37,624 nt of DNA. Origin: RGIG3009 sp045578425. GTDB taxonomy: Bacteria > Bacillota > Clostridia > Oscillospirales > Acutalibacteraceae. The notes below the pieces were generated by a model. It was not told the origin of the DNA. It saw nothing but the letters and a program-made list of their open reading frames with translations, and did not search any database. Position 1 is the stretch's first letter; each line of letters begins with the position of its first letter. Where the stretch lies: NCBI GenBank assembly GCA_045578425.1, contig JAZNKF010000070.1:1-37624 (forward strand), read 5' to 3'. Made by a program: the position numbers and the translations under genes. Shown in pieces: positions 24,350-32,764 of the stretch.

Positions 24350-25558
24350 TTATTCTGCCGTATCGTCAAGGGGTTGCGTGCCATCGGACAGCGTGAGCAG
24401 CGAGTCGGCTTGCAGGCTTTCTACTTCTTCGACGTGGCGAAGTTTTTTAAGAATCATATCGTTGCGGTGCTGCGCGGATTCGAGCACGTCGCCCGCTTCG
24501 GAAATCTTCTTTTTCGCCTTGTCGAGCAAACCTTCGAATTTATCGTACTGTGCTTTGGCGGCGCCCAGCACTTTCCACACTTCTGCCGCGCGTTTATCCA
24601 ACGCTACGGTACGGAAACCAATGCGCAGCGTGTTCAAAAAGGCGGTGATGGTGGTGGGGCCGCAAACCATGACGCGGTATTTGTTTTGCAAATCTTCCAT
24701 CAAACCCGGGCGACGCAGCACTTCGGCGTAAAGGCCCTCGGTGGGAAGAAACAAAATGGCAAAATCGGTGGTTTTGGGAACCTCGATATACAAATCGGCA
24801 ATGGTTTTGGCTTCGTTGCGCAAGGTGCGTTCCAAGGCTTTTGCCGCTGCCTCCGTTGCTTCTTTGTCGGCTTTTTCAGCGGCATCGCACAAACGAACGT
24901 AATCTTCTTGCGGAAATTTAGAGTCGATCGGCAACCAGACAAAGGTGCCGTCTTCGTCGCGAGAGGGGATTTTGACAGCGTATTCCACCAGCTCGCGGTT
25001 GTTGCGCACGGACACGTTTTGGCTGTATTGTTCGGCGGTGAGGGTTTGTTCCAAAATGTTACCGAGTTGGACTTCGGCCCACGTACCGCGGGCTTTAACG
25101 TTTGTGAGCACGCGTTGCAGTTCGCTGACACCGCCGGCGAGTTCGCGCATTTCGCCCAGTGATTTATACACGCTTTGCAGTTGTTCGCCAACGGTTTTGA
25201 AACTGGTGTCCAATCGTTTTTCCAGCGTGCTTTGCAGTTTTTCGTCCACGGTGGCGCGCATTTGGTCTAATTTTTTTTCGTTGCTTTCTTGCAAACCGCG
25301 CACAGCATTGGTGAGCGAGGCATTTAGTTTTTCTTGGTATTCGCCCGAAACTTTCAGTGTTTCTTTTTGGCCCTCTGCCAAAATGCGGTTCATTTCTTTG
25401 AGGGCATCGTTGAGTTCCTGTCGGGTATTGCGCAATTCCTCGCGCAAGCGCCGCTCGGTTTCTTCCAGACGGGTGTCGGCTTGCGGTTTACGCAACAGCA
25501 GTATCAGTTGCAACACCAACATGGCGGCGGACAAAATCAGACAAATTGTAACTTCCAT
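24350..25558 (-). CDS. rmuC: DNA recombination protein RmuC
   Basis: The 402-aa protein has one N-terminal membrane span (about 3-22), a long coiled coil (about 25-140, rich in Glu, Lys, Leu and Ala) and the RmuC nuclease-like domain (about 150-360). The latter has FAILFLPTEGLYAEVLRRPGL, MVCGPTTITAFLNTLR and the SKFPQEDY segment with likely catalytic residues. RmuC limits inverted-repeat rearrangements in E. coli and its fold belongs to the PD-(D/E)XK group. The start ATG 25558 lies 9 bp after the ricT stop, so it is the last gene of the holB-ricT-rmuC unit. Confidence 0.92.
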   Translation of the reverse strand: MEVTICLILSAAMLVLQLILLLRKPQADTRLEETERRLREELRNTRQELNDALKEMNRILAEGQKETLKVSGEYQEKLNASLTNAVRGLQESNEKKLDQMRATVDEKLQSTLEKRLDTSFKTVGEQLQSVYKSLGEMRELAGGVSELQRVLTNVKARGTWAEVQLGNILEQTLTAEQYSQNVSVRNNRELVEYAVKIPSRDEDGTFVWLPIDSKFPQEDYVRLCDAAEKADKEATEAAAKALERTLRNEAKTIADLYIEVPKTTDFAILFLPTEGLYAEVLRRPGLMEDLQNKYRVMVCGPTTITAFLNTLRIGFRTVALDKRAAEVWKVLGAAKAQYDKFEGLLDKAKKKISEAGDVLESAQHRNDMILKKLRHVEEVESLQADSLLTLSDGTQPLDDTAE

Positions 25559-25567
25559 TGTTTCACC

Positions 25568-26431
25568 TTATTCCAAACCGGCAAGTTCGTCGAGTTCGGC
25601 TTTCTCCACTTTGGTGTGTCCGTCTTTGATGGTTTTGACATCGTCGCGCGTAAACGTCATGGGCGGGGAATCGGGCGATTTTTCCAATCGCACTTTTAGG
25701 TTACCGGCAAGTAAGTCGACTTCCACCACCGTGCCGCGTCCTTCGGGGGTGTTGACCAAGGCGCCTTGCTTGGGAGTGATTTTGAGCAAGGAAGAATAAA
25801 CGTCCTGTTCATATTTTAAACAACACATGAGGCGACCGCAAGAGCCTGATATTTTGGTGGGGTTGAGTGACAAGCCTTGCTCTTTTGCCATTTTGATGGA
25901 TACGGGTTGAAAATCCGAAAGGAATTGCGCACAGCAAAGCGGACGGCCGCAAATGCCAAGTCCGCCTAACATTTTGGCTTCGTCGCGAACGCCGACTTGG
26001 CGCAGTTCGATGCGGGCGTGGAACAAGCCCGCCAAGTCTTTGACCAAGTTACGGAAATCCACGCGCCCTTCGGCAGTGAAATAAAACAGAATTTTGGAGT
26101 TGTCAAACGCACATTCCGCGCCGATAAGATTCATTTCCAGCTTGTGGGCGGCAATACGTTCGGCACATAGCGCCAACGCTTCTTTTTCCCGTGTTGCCAA
26201 TTCGGCGGCGTGGCGGATATCCTCCGCGGTGGCAACGCGCACGACCGGTTTGAGCGGTTGCGGGATTTGGGAGTCGTCCAGTTGACGGTTTTCCATGACT
26301 ACTTCGCCGCATTCGATACCGCGCGAGGTTTCGACAATGGCGTGTTCGCCTTTTTTGAAGGCGTGGCCATTGGAGGCAAAATAATAAATTTTACCCATGT
26401 TTTTAAAACGAATTCCGATAACATCGGTCAT
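25568..26431 (-). CDS. ricT: PSP1/RicT (YaaT) family protein
   Basis: The 287-aa protein has the PSP1 domain (about residues 55-150) and the cysteine-rich GICGRPLCC...GSCGRLMCCLKYE segment, whose conserved cysteines bind iron-sulfur clusters in the RicAFT complex. In Bacillus RicT works with RicA and RicF, stimulating RNase Y-dependent mRNA maturation and affecting competence, biofilm and sporulation. I choose ATG 26431 (MTDVIGIRFKNMGKIYYF), the normal family start; the open frame continues upstream to 26629 without family-like sequence and overlaps holB. A weak AAAGG precedes the ATG. It lies between holB and rmuC in one leftward operon, which matches the usual clustering of yaaT next to holB. 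Confidence 0.9.
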   Translation of the reverse strand: MTDVIGIRFKNMGKIYYFASNGHAFKKGEHAIVETSRGIECGEVVMENRQLDDSQIPQPLKPVVRVATAEDIRHAAELATREKEALALCAERIAAHKLEMNLIGAECAFDNSKILFYFTAEGRVDFRNLVKDLAGLFHARIELRQVGVRDEAKMLGGLGICGRPLCCAQFLSDFQPVSIKMAKEQGLSLNPTKISGSCGRLMCCLKYEQDVYSSLLKITPKQGALVNTPEGRGTVVEVDLLAGNLKVRLEKSPDSPPMTFTRDDVKTIKDGHTKVEKAELDELAGLE

Positions 26432-26463
26432 ACTCAGTTCCAACCTTTCTGGTAAAATTACGG

Positions 26464-27468
26464 TTACCGCCCTGCGGCGCGCCGCAAGCGGGAACACAAA
26501 AGAGTAATGAATAACGTGTGGTTCATGTTGCGAAGCCGCGCTTTTTGCAATTCTTCCACCACCGACAGCAGAGAAAGCAGACGCGGATAGGTGAGGGTTT
26601 GTGCCAAATTTTTGGAGGCTTCGGGACAAGTACCCAAAAACGAGGAGCCACCGCTTTTGGCAAGCAGGGCATCGCGAAAGATGAGTTGTAATCCGCTCAA
26701 AACAGCGGGAACGGCATCTTTGCGTTTTTCGAGCGGAGCGGTGGCAAGCAAGAGCGACAGTTCGTTTGGTGCGGTAAGACCTGCTGCCAGCGCGGGGAGA
26801 ATATCCAAAATTTCACGGTACGAGCCGTCTTGCAGCCCGAGCAACGCTTGTCCGATATTGCCACCCCACAGCGTGGCGGCGCGGGACAGTTCTTCCGCTG
26901 ATTTTTCGGGTAAGCGTTTTTGCAAAACGGTGAGAGCGTCTTTGGCAGACACACCGCCGAGTGTGACGGTGAATACGCGGGACAGCACCGTTTCTAACAA
27001 AGCGGAGCGTTGTTCGCATGTGAGAACAAATAACACGTGGGCCGGCGGTTCTTCCAAAATTTTGAGCAGTGCGTTTTGGGCTTGTTCCGTCATGTTTTGA
27101 ACGTTGGCAAGCAAAAACACCCGCCGCGACGATTCGTTGGGAAGAATGTAGGCGTCTTCCTGCAAGGTGCGCACAACGTCGATGTGAAACGAACGTGCTT
27201 CGCCGTCGCCGCCAAGTTCGGTGATGTCGGGATGATTTCCGCTAAATGCCTTGTGACAAGCGGGACACATCCCGCAAGGACGGTGCCCCCCGCCGGTGCA
27301 AAGGGCGGCGGCGGCAATGAGCCGCGCCAAGGTGCGTCTGCCGCTTCCCGCGGCACCCTCAATGAGAATGGCGTGCGGGAACGAGCCGTTATCGATTTGC
27401 GCGGATAGCAGGTTTTTGGCGGCAGCATTCCCCACAAAGGGAGAGCCGTCGGGTAAGTTGAAGTTCAC
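26464..27468 (-). CDS. holB: DNA polymerase III delta' subunit
   Basis: The 334-aa protein is the delta' clamp-loader subunit. The AAA+ domain has a modified Walker A (GAAGSGRRT, 38-46), a zinc-binding set (C57, C65, C68, C71) and the LLANVQNMTEQAQNALLKILEEPP block, which includes the sensor region. The C-terminal part is the usual helical collar. It starts at GTG 27468 after GGAGGGAGAG. No tmk is adjacent. It heads the leftward operon with ricT and rmuC under the promoter at 27509-27537. Confidence 0.93.
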   Translation of the reverse strand: MNFNLPDGSPFVGNAAAKNLLSAQIDNGSFPHAILIEGAAGSGRRTLARLIAAAALCTGGGHRPCGMCPACHKAFSGNHPDITELGGDGEARSFHIDVVRTLQEDAYILPNESSRRVFLLANVQNMTEQAQNALLKILEEPPAHVLFVLTCEQRSALLETVLSRVFTVTLGGVSAKDALTVLQKRLPEKSAEELSRAATLWGGNIGQALLGLQDGSYREILDILPALAAGLTAPNELSLLLATAPLEKRKDAVPAVLSGLQLIFRDALLAKSGGSSFLGTCPEASKNLAQTLTYPRLLSLLSVVEELQKARLRNMNHTLFITLLCSRLRRAAGR

Positions 27469-27508
27469 AAGCTCTCCCTCCTTTTCTCAAAACTACTCCA
27501 TACTACAC

Positions 27509-27537
27509 AGTATACCTTATTTTTTTTCTGCTGACAA
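27509..27537 (-). promoter_or_regulatory. Promoter of the holB-ricT-rmuC operon
   Basis: Leftward TTGTCA (27537-27532) and TATACT (27514-27509) are separated by 17 bp. Its -35 box is only 8 bp from that of the divergent zinc-transporter promoter. Confidence 0.65.
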
Positions 27538-27545
27538 GGATTTTC

Positions 27546-27574
27546 TTGACTTTTCATAAGGAAAGACGTACCAT
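27546..27574 (+). promoter_or_regulatory. Possible promoter of the zinc transporter operon
   Basis: TTGACT (27546-27551) and TACCAT (27569-27574) are separated by 17 bp. The -10 box is a weak match. No convincing Zur or MntR palindrome could be identified between it and the start codon. Confidence 0.45.
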
Positions 27575-27611
27575 TATTTCGAAAGAAGGCAAAAGGAAGG
27601 GGGAATCTTGC

Positions 27612-28562
27612 TTGAAAACACGGTACGGTGCGGTAGCGGTTTTATTGGCGGCAATTTTGGTGGCTTCGCTCGGTATAACAGCGATTATCGGTGTTCGTAA
27701 GCCGCAAAAACCGACAGACGAGTTTTCGGTAGTGGCAAGTTTTTTCCCCGTATATACGGCGGCACTGCAAGTGGTCGGTGATTGTGAGGGTGTTACGGTT
27801 TCTTGTCTGACGCAACCGACGGCGGGGTGTGTGCACGATTATCAATTGTCTCCCGCCGAACGAATGAGGCTTTCCGATGCGGATGTATTGATACTTAACG
27901 GCGCGGGCGCGGAAAGTTTTTTGACGCAAACGTTGGCGACAATGTCGGAGTTGCCGTGCGTGGATACTTCGCAGGGAATAGTGCTGCAAGAAGTCGTTTG
28001 TGAACACGACCACGAGCACGACCACGAGCACACCACAAACGAGCATATTTGGATGAGTCCGTCGCGGTATGCAAAACAAGTGCAACGTTTATGCGAGGGG
28101 TTATGCGAACTTGATCCTGCCCATGCGGCGGAATATACGCGTAACGCCGAAGAATATCTTGCAAAAATAAATGCCATGCAAAAACGTTTGGAACAGATGG
28201 CGTTGCCGTTTACGCACGCGGTGTTGTTCCACGATTCGGTGGCATATCCCGCAAACGATTTGGGATTGGAAGTTGTAGGCGTTGTCCCTTTGGGCGAAGA
28301 CGAAGGGGCTTCGGCTTCGAAATTGGCGGAAATTGCACGGAAAGTAGAAAATAAAGCGGTGTTGTTTTTGTACGATAGTCAATACCCCGTGGCATACGAG
28401 TCATTGCAAGGATATGCCAAACAAGCAGTAACGATGACGTGGGACAGCGCGGCAAAACCCATTAACGGTGTAGCGGAAAAAGATGTGTGGTTGGTTGCTA
28501 TGGAGAAAAACGTAGAGGCGTTAGAGAAAATTGCAAAGAGGATTGAGGGATATGAGCGTTAA
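27612..28562 (+). CDS. Zinc/manganese ABC transporter substrate-binding protein (ZnuA-like)
   Basis: This 316-aa protein belongs to the ZnuA/AdcA cluster A-I binding proteins. It has an N-terminal membrane anchor (about residues 6-28, no lipobox cysteine), then TQPTAGCVHDYQLSP with a likely metal-binding His, the histidine-rich loop EHDHEHDHEHTTNEH typical of zinc proteins, EHIWMSP, and LFHDSVAYPA. It captures the metal outside the membrane and passes it to the permease. The start is TTG 27612, preceded by GGAAGGGGGAA; an in-frame upstream extension exists but begins inside the promoter. The esterase-like gene overlaps its end by 11 bp. Confidence 0.88.
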   Translation: MKTRYGAVAVLLAAILVASLGITAIIGVRKPQKPTDEFSVVASFFPVYTAALQVVGDCEGVTVSCLTQPTAGCVHDYQLSPAERMRLSDADVLILNGAGAESFLTQTLATMSELPCVDTSQGIVLQEVVCEHDHEHDHEHTTNEHIWMSPSRYAKQVQRLCEGLCELDPAHAAEYTRNAEEYLAKINAMQKRLEQMALPFTHAVLFHDSVAYPANDLGLEVVGVVPLGEDEGASASKLAEIARKVENKAVLFLYDSQYPVAYESLQGYAKQAVTMTWDSAAKPINGVAEKDVWLVAMEKNVEALEKIAKRIEGYER

Positions 28563-29640
28563 ACAACTGTTGAAAGAACGGAATCTTCCGCCGCTGAAAT
28601 CGCGCGAAGAAATGAAAGAGATTTTGCTGGAAAAACTGTACGGCAAAATGCCAAACACGCCGTATGAGATTTCGGTGGGTGAGCCGCGCGACGTAAATAT
28701 AGCGTTTTGTGAAGGTACGGCTGGTCCGTCGACAGTGGATATGACCGTTACTACCGAATACGGTTCGCACACGTTCCCTGTGTATCGTTTTTTGCATGAG
28801 GATGGGAAAAAACGCCCCTTGTTTATACACGTTGATTTTCAGGCGGGACACCCCACTTTGCGGTGTCCTTCGGAAGAGATTGCCGACCGAGGGTTTGAAG
28901 TGATTTCGTTTTGTTACACAGATGTTCAGCCCGATTATGCGGTTTGGGACAAAGGTTTAGCAACCGTGATCTTTCCGCCGAAAGCCCGTGAAGAACACGA
29001 AAACATGGCGGGTAAAATAAGTTTGTGGGCGTGGGCGGCAAGCCGCGTTTTGGATTATGCTTTGACATTGCCGTCGGTAGATGCCGAAAACGTGGCGGTA
29101 ATCGGTCATTCCCGTTTGGGAAAAACGGCATTGGTTGCGGGCATGATGGACGAACGGTTTAAATATGTTATTTCTAACAATTCCGGTTGTTGCGGCGCGG
29201 CGTTGGTGCGTGGCGGGACCGGTGTTTTGAAAACTCCGGGGCCCTACGGTCAGTGCGGTGAACCGCTGGAATTTTTAGCAAAAAACGTTCCGTCGTGGTT
29301 TGCGCCCAATTTCTTGAAATATGCCGGCACTAACCTGCAAGACGGATTTGACCAACATTACTTGTTGGCAACCATTGCGCCACGGCATTTGTATGTGGCT
29401 TCGGGTAGTATGGATGACTGGGCAGACCCCAACTCGGAGTTTTTGGCAACGTGCGCCGCTTCGGAAATGTGGGAAAAACAAGGCTTGGTTGGCTTGGTGC
29501 ACGAGAATTGCTTGCCCGGTGATGTTGTTACGTACCAAGAAGGCGACGTGGCGTACCATCGTCGGCATGGAAAACACGTGCTTTCTCGTTACGACTGGAA
29601 CAAATATATGGATTATATTTTGCGGCATTTAGACGATTAA
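28552..29640 (+). CDS. CE15-like alpha/beta hydrolase (glucuronoyl esterase type)
   Basis: The 362-aa protein matches the pattern of carbohydrate esterase family 15: VAVIGHSRLGKTAL places the nucleophile at Ser187, followed by ISNNSGCCGAALVRGG, WFAPNFLKYAG, FDQHYLLATIAPRHLYVASGSMDDWADP and the catalytic His in AYHRRHGKH. CE15 enzymes cut esters between lignin alcohols and glucuronic acid of xylan. No signal peptide is visible, so this member is cytosolic and may act on another ester. ATG 28552 overlaps the stop of the ZnuA-like gene and follows TTGAGGG. The gene stands inside the metal transporter operon, which is unexpected. Confidence 0.75.
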   Translation: MSVKQLLKERNLPPLKSREEMKEILLEKLYGKMPNTPYEISVGEPRDVNIAFCEGTAGPSTVDMTVTTEYGSHTFPVYRFLHEDGKKRPLFIHVDFQAGHPTLRCPSEEIADRGFEVISFCYTDVQPDYAVWDKGLATVIFPPKAREEHENMAGKISLWAWAASRVLDYALTLPSVDAENVAVIGHSRLGKTALVAGMMDERFKYVISNNSGCCGAALVRGGTGVLKTPGPYGQCGEPLEFLAKNVPSWFAPNFLKYAGTNLQDGFDQHYLLATIAPRHLYVASGSMDDWADPNSEFLATCAASEMWEKQGLVGLVHENCLPGDVVTYQEGDVAYHRRHGKHVLSRYDWNKYMDYILRHLDD

Positions 29641-29659
29641 AAACAAAAGGAGCGATAAC

Positions 29660-30394
29660 GTGAGCCACTGCGGATTGCATTGCTTGAAAGTATCGGACAT
29701 ATCGGTGGAAATTGACAAACACGTGTTGTTGCAAAATGTCAATTTACACAGTCATTGCGGGCAGTTGACCGCGATTATCGGCAAAAACGGCGCGGGAAAA
29801 AGCACGTTATTGCGCGCGATTTTGGGAGAAATTCCGCACAAAGGCGAGGTGGAGTTTTCCGGTCACAACGGCACGCCGGTCAAAGGGCAAAAACCCAAAA
29901 TCGGATATGTGCCGCAAGCGGTGGCACTCGACCGCCATTCGCCCGCTACGGTGGGCGATGTGTTATTGACGCTTACGTCGGTGTATCCGGTGTTTTTTCC
30001 AAAACGTCGTGAGAAGACCGAAAAGTTAAAAGTGCATTTGGCGCAGTTCCGTGCGGATATGTTATGGGAGCAACCCATGGGAAAACTTTCGGGCGGAGAA
30101 CTGCAACGCGTGTTGTTGGCGGCGGCAACGATTGGCGAACCCGACTTGCTGATTTTGGACGAGCCGGTTTCGGGTGTGGACCAAAAAGGGTTGCTTGAAT
30201 TTTATCAGTTGCTGGAAGAGTTGAAAAAGCGTGATATGGTGATATTACTGGTGTCGCACGATTTGGCGTTTGTGCGTAAGCACGCAGACCGCGTGTTGTT
30301 GCTTGACAAAACCGTGAAAGCCTATGGTTCGCCCGAAGAAGTGTTTGCTGCCGCTTCGTTTGTCGAAGTGTTCGGAGAGGAGGGGCGGCTGTGA
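29660..30394 (+). CDS. Zinc/manganese ABC transporter ATP-binding protein (ZnuC-like)
   Basis: The 244-aa ATPase has Walker A GKNGAGKST (41-49), signature LSGGELQRV, Walker B LLILDEPV and the switch His in VSHDLAF. It drives metal import with the permease encoded next. It starts at GTG 29660 behind AAAGGAG, 19 bp after the esterase. Its last codons overlap the permease start by 4 bp (GTGA), showing coupled translation. Confidence 0.93.
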   Translation: MSHCGLHCLKVSDISVEIDKHVLLQNVNLHSHCGQLTAIIGKNGAGKSTLLRAILGEIPHKGEVEFSGHNGTPVKGQKPKIGYVPQAVALDRHSPATVGDVLLTLTSVYPVFFPKRREKTEKLKVHLAQFRADMLWEQPMGKLSGGELQRVLLAAATIGEPDLLILDEPVSGVDQKGLLEFYQLLEELKKRDMVILLVSHDLAFVRKHADRVLLLDKTVKAYGSPEEVFAAASFVEVFGEEGRL

Positions 30395-31206
30395 TACAAG
30401 AGCTTTTGGAAATGCTGACATACGATTTTATGCGGCGCGCCTTGTGGGGCGTTTTGTTGATGATGCCGCTGTTTTCTTTGCTGGGAACGGTGGTGGTAAA
30501 CAACGGCATGTCCTTTTTTTCCGATGCGTTGGGACATTCGGCACTTACGGGGGCGGCGGTCGGTGTTTTGTTCGGCTTTGCCGACCCGCAACCGATTATG
30601 CTCGTCTTTGCTGTGGTTTTTGCGCTGCTGATGAATGCTATTCGACATTCCCGGCTTTCTTCTACCGACACGGTGATTGGTGTGTTTTCTTCTTGCGGGG
30701 TGGCGCTGGGGTTGGTGTTGCTGTCCCGCAACAGCGGGTTTTCCGGTTATCAAGCGTTGCTGATAGGGGATGTGTTATCCATTACCGATGGTCAGTTATG
30801 GGTTTTGGCAGGGACTTTGGTTGTGGTTGCGCTGGTTTGGGTGTTTTGCTTTAACGGCTTTTTTGCCGTGTCACTCAACCCTTCGCTTGCTCGCAGTCAT
30901 GGATTGCCGACGGTGTGGCTGGACAACTTGTTGGTGGTGGTAATAGCTGTTGTGGTGATGTTGGCAGTGCGTTGGGTAGGACTGTTACTCGTTAACGCCA
31001 TGCTCATTTTGCCTGCCGCGGCGGCGCGCAACGTGGCGCGCGGATTGCGGGCGTATTTGCTGCTTACGTTGATTTTCTCGCTGTTTTCGGGGTTGCTCGG
31101 ACTCACACTATCGTATCTAAACGCCGTGGCAACCGGACCGATGATAGTGCTTGTCAGCGCGGTGGTGTTTTTTGGAACGTTTTTTATGGCACGAAAAGAA
31201 AAATAA
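30391..31206 (+). CDS. Zinc/manganese ABC transporter permease (ZnuB-like)
   Basis: The 271-aa membrane protein has about eight spans and the ABC-3 family pattern: SFFSDALGHSALTGAAVGVLFG near residue 45, GLPTVWLDNLLVVVIAVVVMLAVRWVG, and LLVNAMLILPAAAARNVAR before the cytosolic coupling loop. It forms the channel for zinc or manganese. The start GTG 30391 overlaps the ATPase gene by 4 bp and follows GGAGAGGAGGGG. The operon ends at the hairpin just after its stop codon. Confidence 0.93.
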   Translation: MIQELLEMLTYDFMRRALWGVLLMMPLFSLLGTVVVNNGMSFFSDALGHSALTGAAVGVLFGFADPQPIMLVFAVVFALLMNAIRHSRLSSTDTVIGVFSSCGVALGLVLLSRNSGFSGYQALLIGDVLSITDGQLWVLAGTLVVVALVWVFCFNGFFAVSLNPSLARSHGLPTVWLDNLLVVVIAVVVMLAVRWVGLLLVNAMLILPAAAARNVARGLRAYLLLTLIFSLFSGLLGLTLSYLNAVATGPMIVLVSAVVFFGTFFMARKEK

Positions 31207-31246
31207 AAAAAGAGGCTGTCAAACATTCGTTTGACAGCCTCTTTTT
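31207..31246. terminator. Bidirectional terminator between the zinc operon and bglA-type gene
   Basis: A perfect 18-bp stem (31207-31224 with 31229-31246, loop ATTC) has A-runs and T-runs at its ends and serves two convergent genes. Confidence 0.92.
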
Positions 31247-31256
31247 CAGATAAAAA

Positions 31257-32600
31257 TCAATCGACAGCGCCGTCGGCAATGACACGTTGATAGTAGTACC
31301 AGCTGTCGCGACGGAAGCGTTCTTTGGTTTCAAAATCCACTTGACGCAAACCGAAAATATGGTCGTAGCCGCGGACATAGATTTCATTAGTATCCATGAT
31401 GGACCAATGGAAATAACCGTCCACGGGAATACCCAACGAAATGGCGCGTGATACTTCGCGCAGTTGCTCACGCATGAAGTCGACGCGGTATTCGTCTTTG
31501 CGTTCTTCTTCCAAATTGCCCCACTTTTTCTTGGAAATACCGTTTTCGGTGATGATGATATGTTTGCCGGGATATTTTTGATGTAGTTCTAACAAAACGT
31601 CCATCACGGCTTGGGGGTACACGGAGAAGTTGTAGGCGTCTTTGGGATAGCGGGTGTCAGATACCACGGTGCATTGCAACGGCTGGTTTTTGTCATAGCC
31701 GACAAAATAACCCCCGTAGATGTTGGCACCGATAAAATCGACGTCTTCAAAATTTTCGGCCAGTTCTTGTTGGGCGTTTTTGGGCAGATTATCGGCGTAC
31801 AGCGGGTCTTCAAACAGAACTTCCGGATAGTGACCGAGCAGCATTGGCTCCATCCACAAATCGTAATAGGTGGCGGCCCAGCGTTCGGCAGCGGCGCGGT
31901 CTTCGGGAGAATTGGAAACGGTGTACGGGGGCACCAAATGGTTTACGGCGCCGATTTTTCCTGAAAAGCCCATGCTCTTATACAGTTTAATGGTTTTGTA
32001 GTGAGCAAGTAACATGTTGTGCGTGGCTTTCATGGCGAGGCCCATGTCTTTTAAAAACGGCGCAGTGGCGGCGCGAGCATAGGCGTTGGTGATGTTGGTG
32101 ATGGGTTCGTTGACGGTGCTCCAATAGTCTACGCGGTCGCCAAAGGCTTCAAAACAGGTTTTGGCGTAGGCAACAAACCAATCGATAAATTCCGGGTTGG
32201 CGGCGCCGCCCATTTCGATGACCCAATACGGTAAATCGCAATGGTATAAATCGAAGAAAGCAACAATACCCGCTTCTTTGAGGGCGTTAATCATATCGTT
32301 ATAATAATCGATGCCCGCTTGCTCTACGCGGGTGGGACCTTCGGGATAAATGCGGGACCACGAAATGGAAAAACGGAAAGCTTTTAAGCCAAGTTCCTTC
32401 ATGTCTAAAATGTCGTCGCGATAACGGTGGTAAAAATCAGCAGATTTTTCCGGATCGGCATCGACATAGCGGTCGGGACGCAGTGTGTAGTAGTGTTGGT
32501 GAACGTCTTCGCCTTTACCGCCTTCGAAGCAGCCGGATTCGATTTGGCACGCCGAGCTAGCAGCGCCAAACAAAAAATTTTTAGGAAAGGGAAAATTCAT
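31257..32600 (-). CDS. Beta-glucosidase / 6-phospho-beta-glucosidase family, GH1
   Basis: The 447-aa enzyme is a GH1 retaining glycosidase. The acid/base Glu165 lies in STVNEPI and the nucleophile Glu352 in IIITENGIS; the N-terminus FLFGAASSACQIESG and RFSISWSRIYPEG complete the signature. GH1 enzymes release beta-linked glucose or galactose, and some act on 6-phospho sugars. No PTS gene is nearby and no signal peptide is present, so cytosolic hydrolysis of imported beta-glucosides is likely. The start is ATG 32600 behind AAAGGAG; the frame stays open further upstream but crosses the regulatory region. It is divergent from the AraC-type gene, which probably controls it. Confidence 0.93.
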   Translation of the reverse strand: MNFPFPKNFLFGAASSACQIESGCFEGGKGEDVHQHYYTLRPDRYVDADPEKSADFYHRYRDDILDMKELGLKAFRFSISWSRIYPEGPTRVEQAGIDYYNDMINALKEAGIVAFFDLYHCDLPYWVIEMGGAANPEFIDWFVAYAKTCFEAFGDRVDYWSTVNEPITNITNAYARAATAPFLKDMGLAMKATHNMLLAHYKTIKLYKSMGFSGKIGAVNHLVPPYTVSNSPEDRAAAERWAATYYDLWMEPMLLGHYPEVLFEDPLYADNLPKNAQQELAENFEDVDFIGANIYGGYFVGYDKNQPLQCTVVSDTRYPKDAYNFSVYPQAVMDVLLELHQKYPGKHIIITENGISKKKWGNLEEERKDEYRVDFMREQLREVSRAISLGIPVDGYFHWSIMDTNEIYVRGYDHIFGLRQVDFETKERFRRDSWYYYQRVIADGAVD

Positions 32601-32639
32601 AGCGGTTCTCCTTTTAAAATTATTTTGGTTGATGGTTTT

Positions 32640-32668
32640 ATTTTGCAAAAAAAGCACGAAAAGGGCAA
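32640..32668 (-). promoter_or_regulatory. Possible promoter of the GH1 gene
   Basis: Leftward TTGCCC (32668-32663) and CAAAAT (32645-32640) are separated by 17 bp. The match is weak, as expected for an activator-dependent promoter, and two direct repeats lie 20-50 bp upstream of it. Confidence 0.4.
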
Positions 32669-32688
32669 CCGCCGTACTCTCCAACAAA

Positions 32689-32730
32689 TTCGCAAAAATT
32701 CTTAAATACATTGACGTTCGCAAAAATTTT
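32689..32730. promoter_or_regulatory. Paired direct repeats, probable AraC-type operator
   Basis: TTCGCAAAAATT occurs at 32689-32700 and again at 32717-32728, 28 bp apart. The second copy lies in the spacer between the -35 and -10 boxes of the regulator's own promoter. The pair lies upstream of the putative GH1 promoter. Confidence 0.55.
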
Positions 32731-32739
32731 TGATAACAT
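32711..32739 (+). promoter_or_regulatory. Promoter of the AraC-type regulator
   Basis: TTGACG (32711-32716) and TAACAT (32734-32739) are separated by 17 bp, about 25 bp upstream of the start codon. Confidence 0.6.
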
Positions 32740-32764
32740 TTGAAGTGGGTTAGGAGGCGAAAAC

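Noticed and set aside
26432..26629. A longer ricT start giving 65 extra N-terminal residues.
   Set aside because: The extension overlaps holB in another frame, has no family similarity, and the family starts at the chosen ATG.
27538..27611. A Zur or MntR operator in front of the zinc transporter genes.
   Set aside because: No palindrome resembling either consensus could be found by eye; control by such a regulator stays possible but unsupported.
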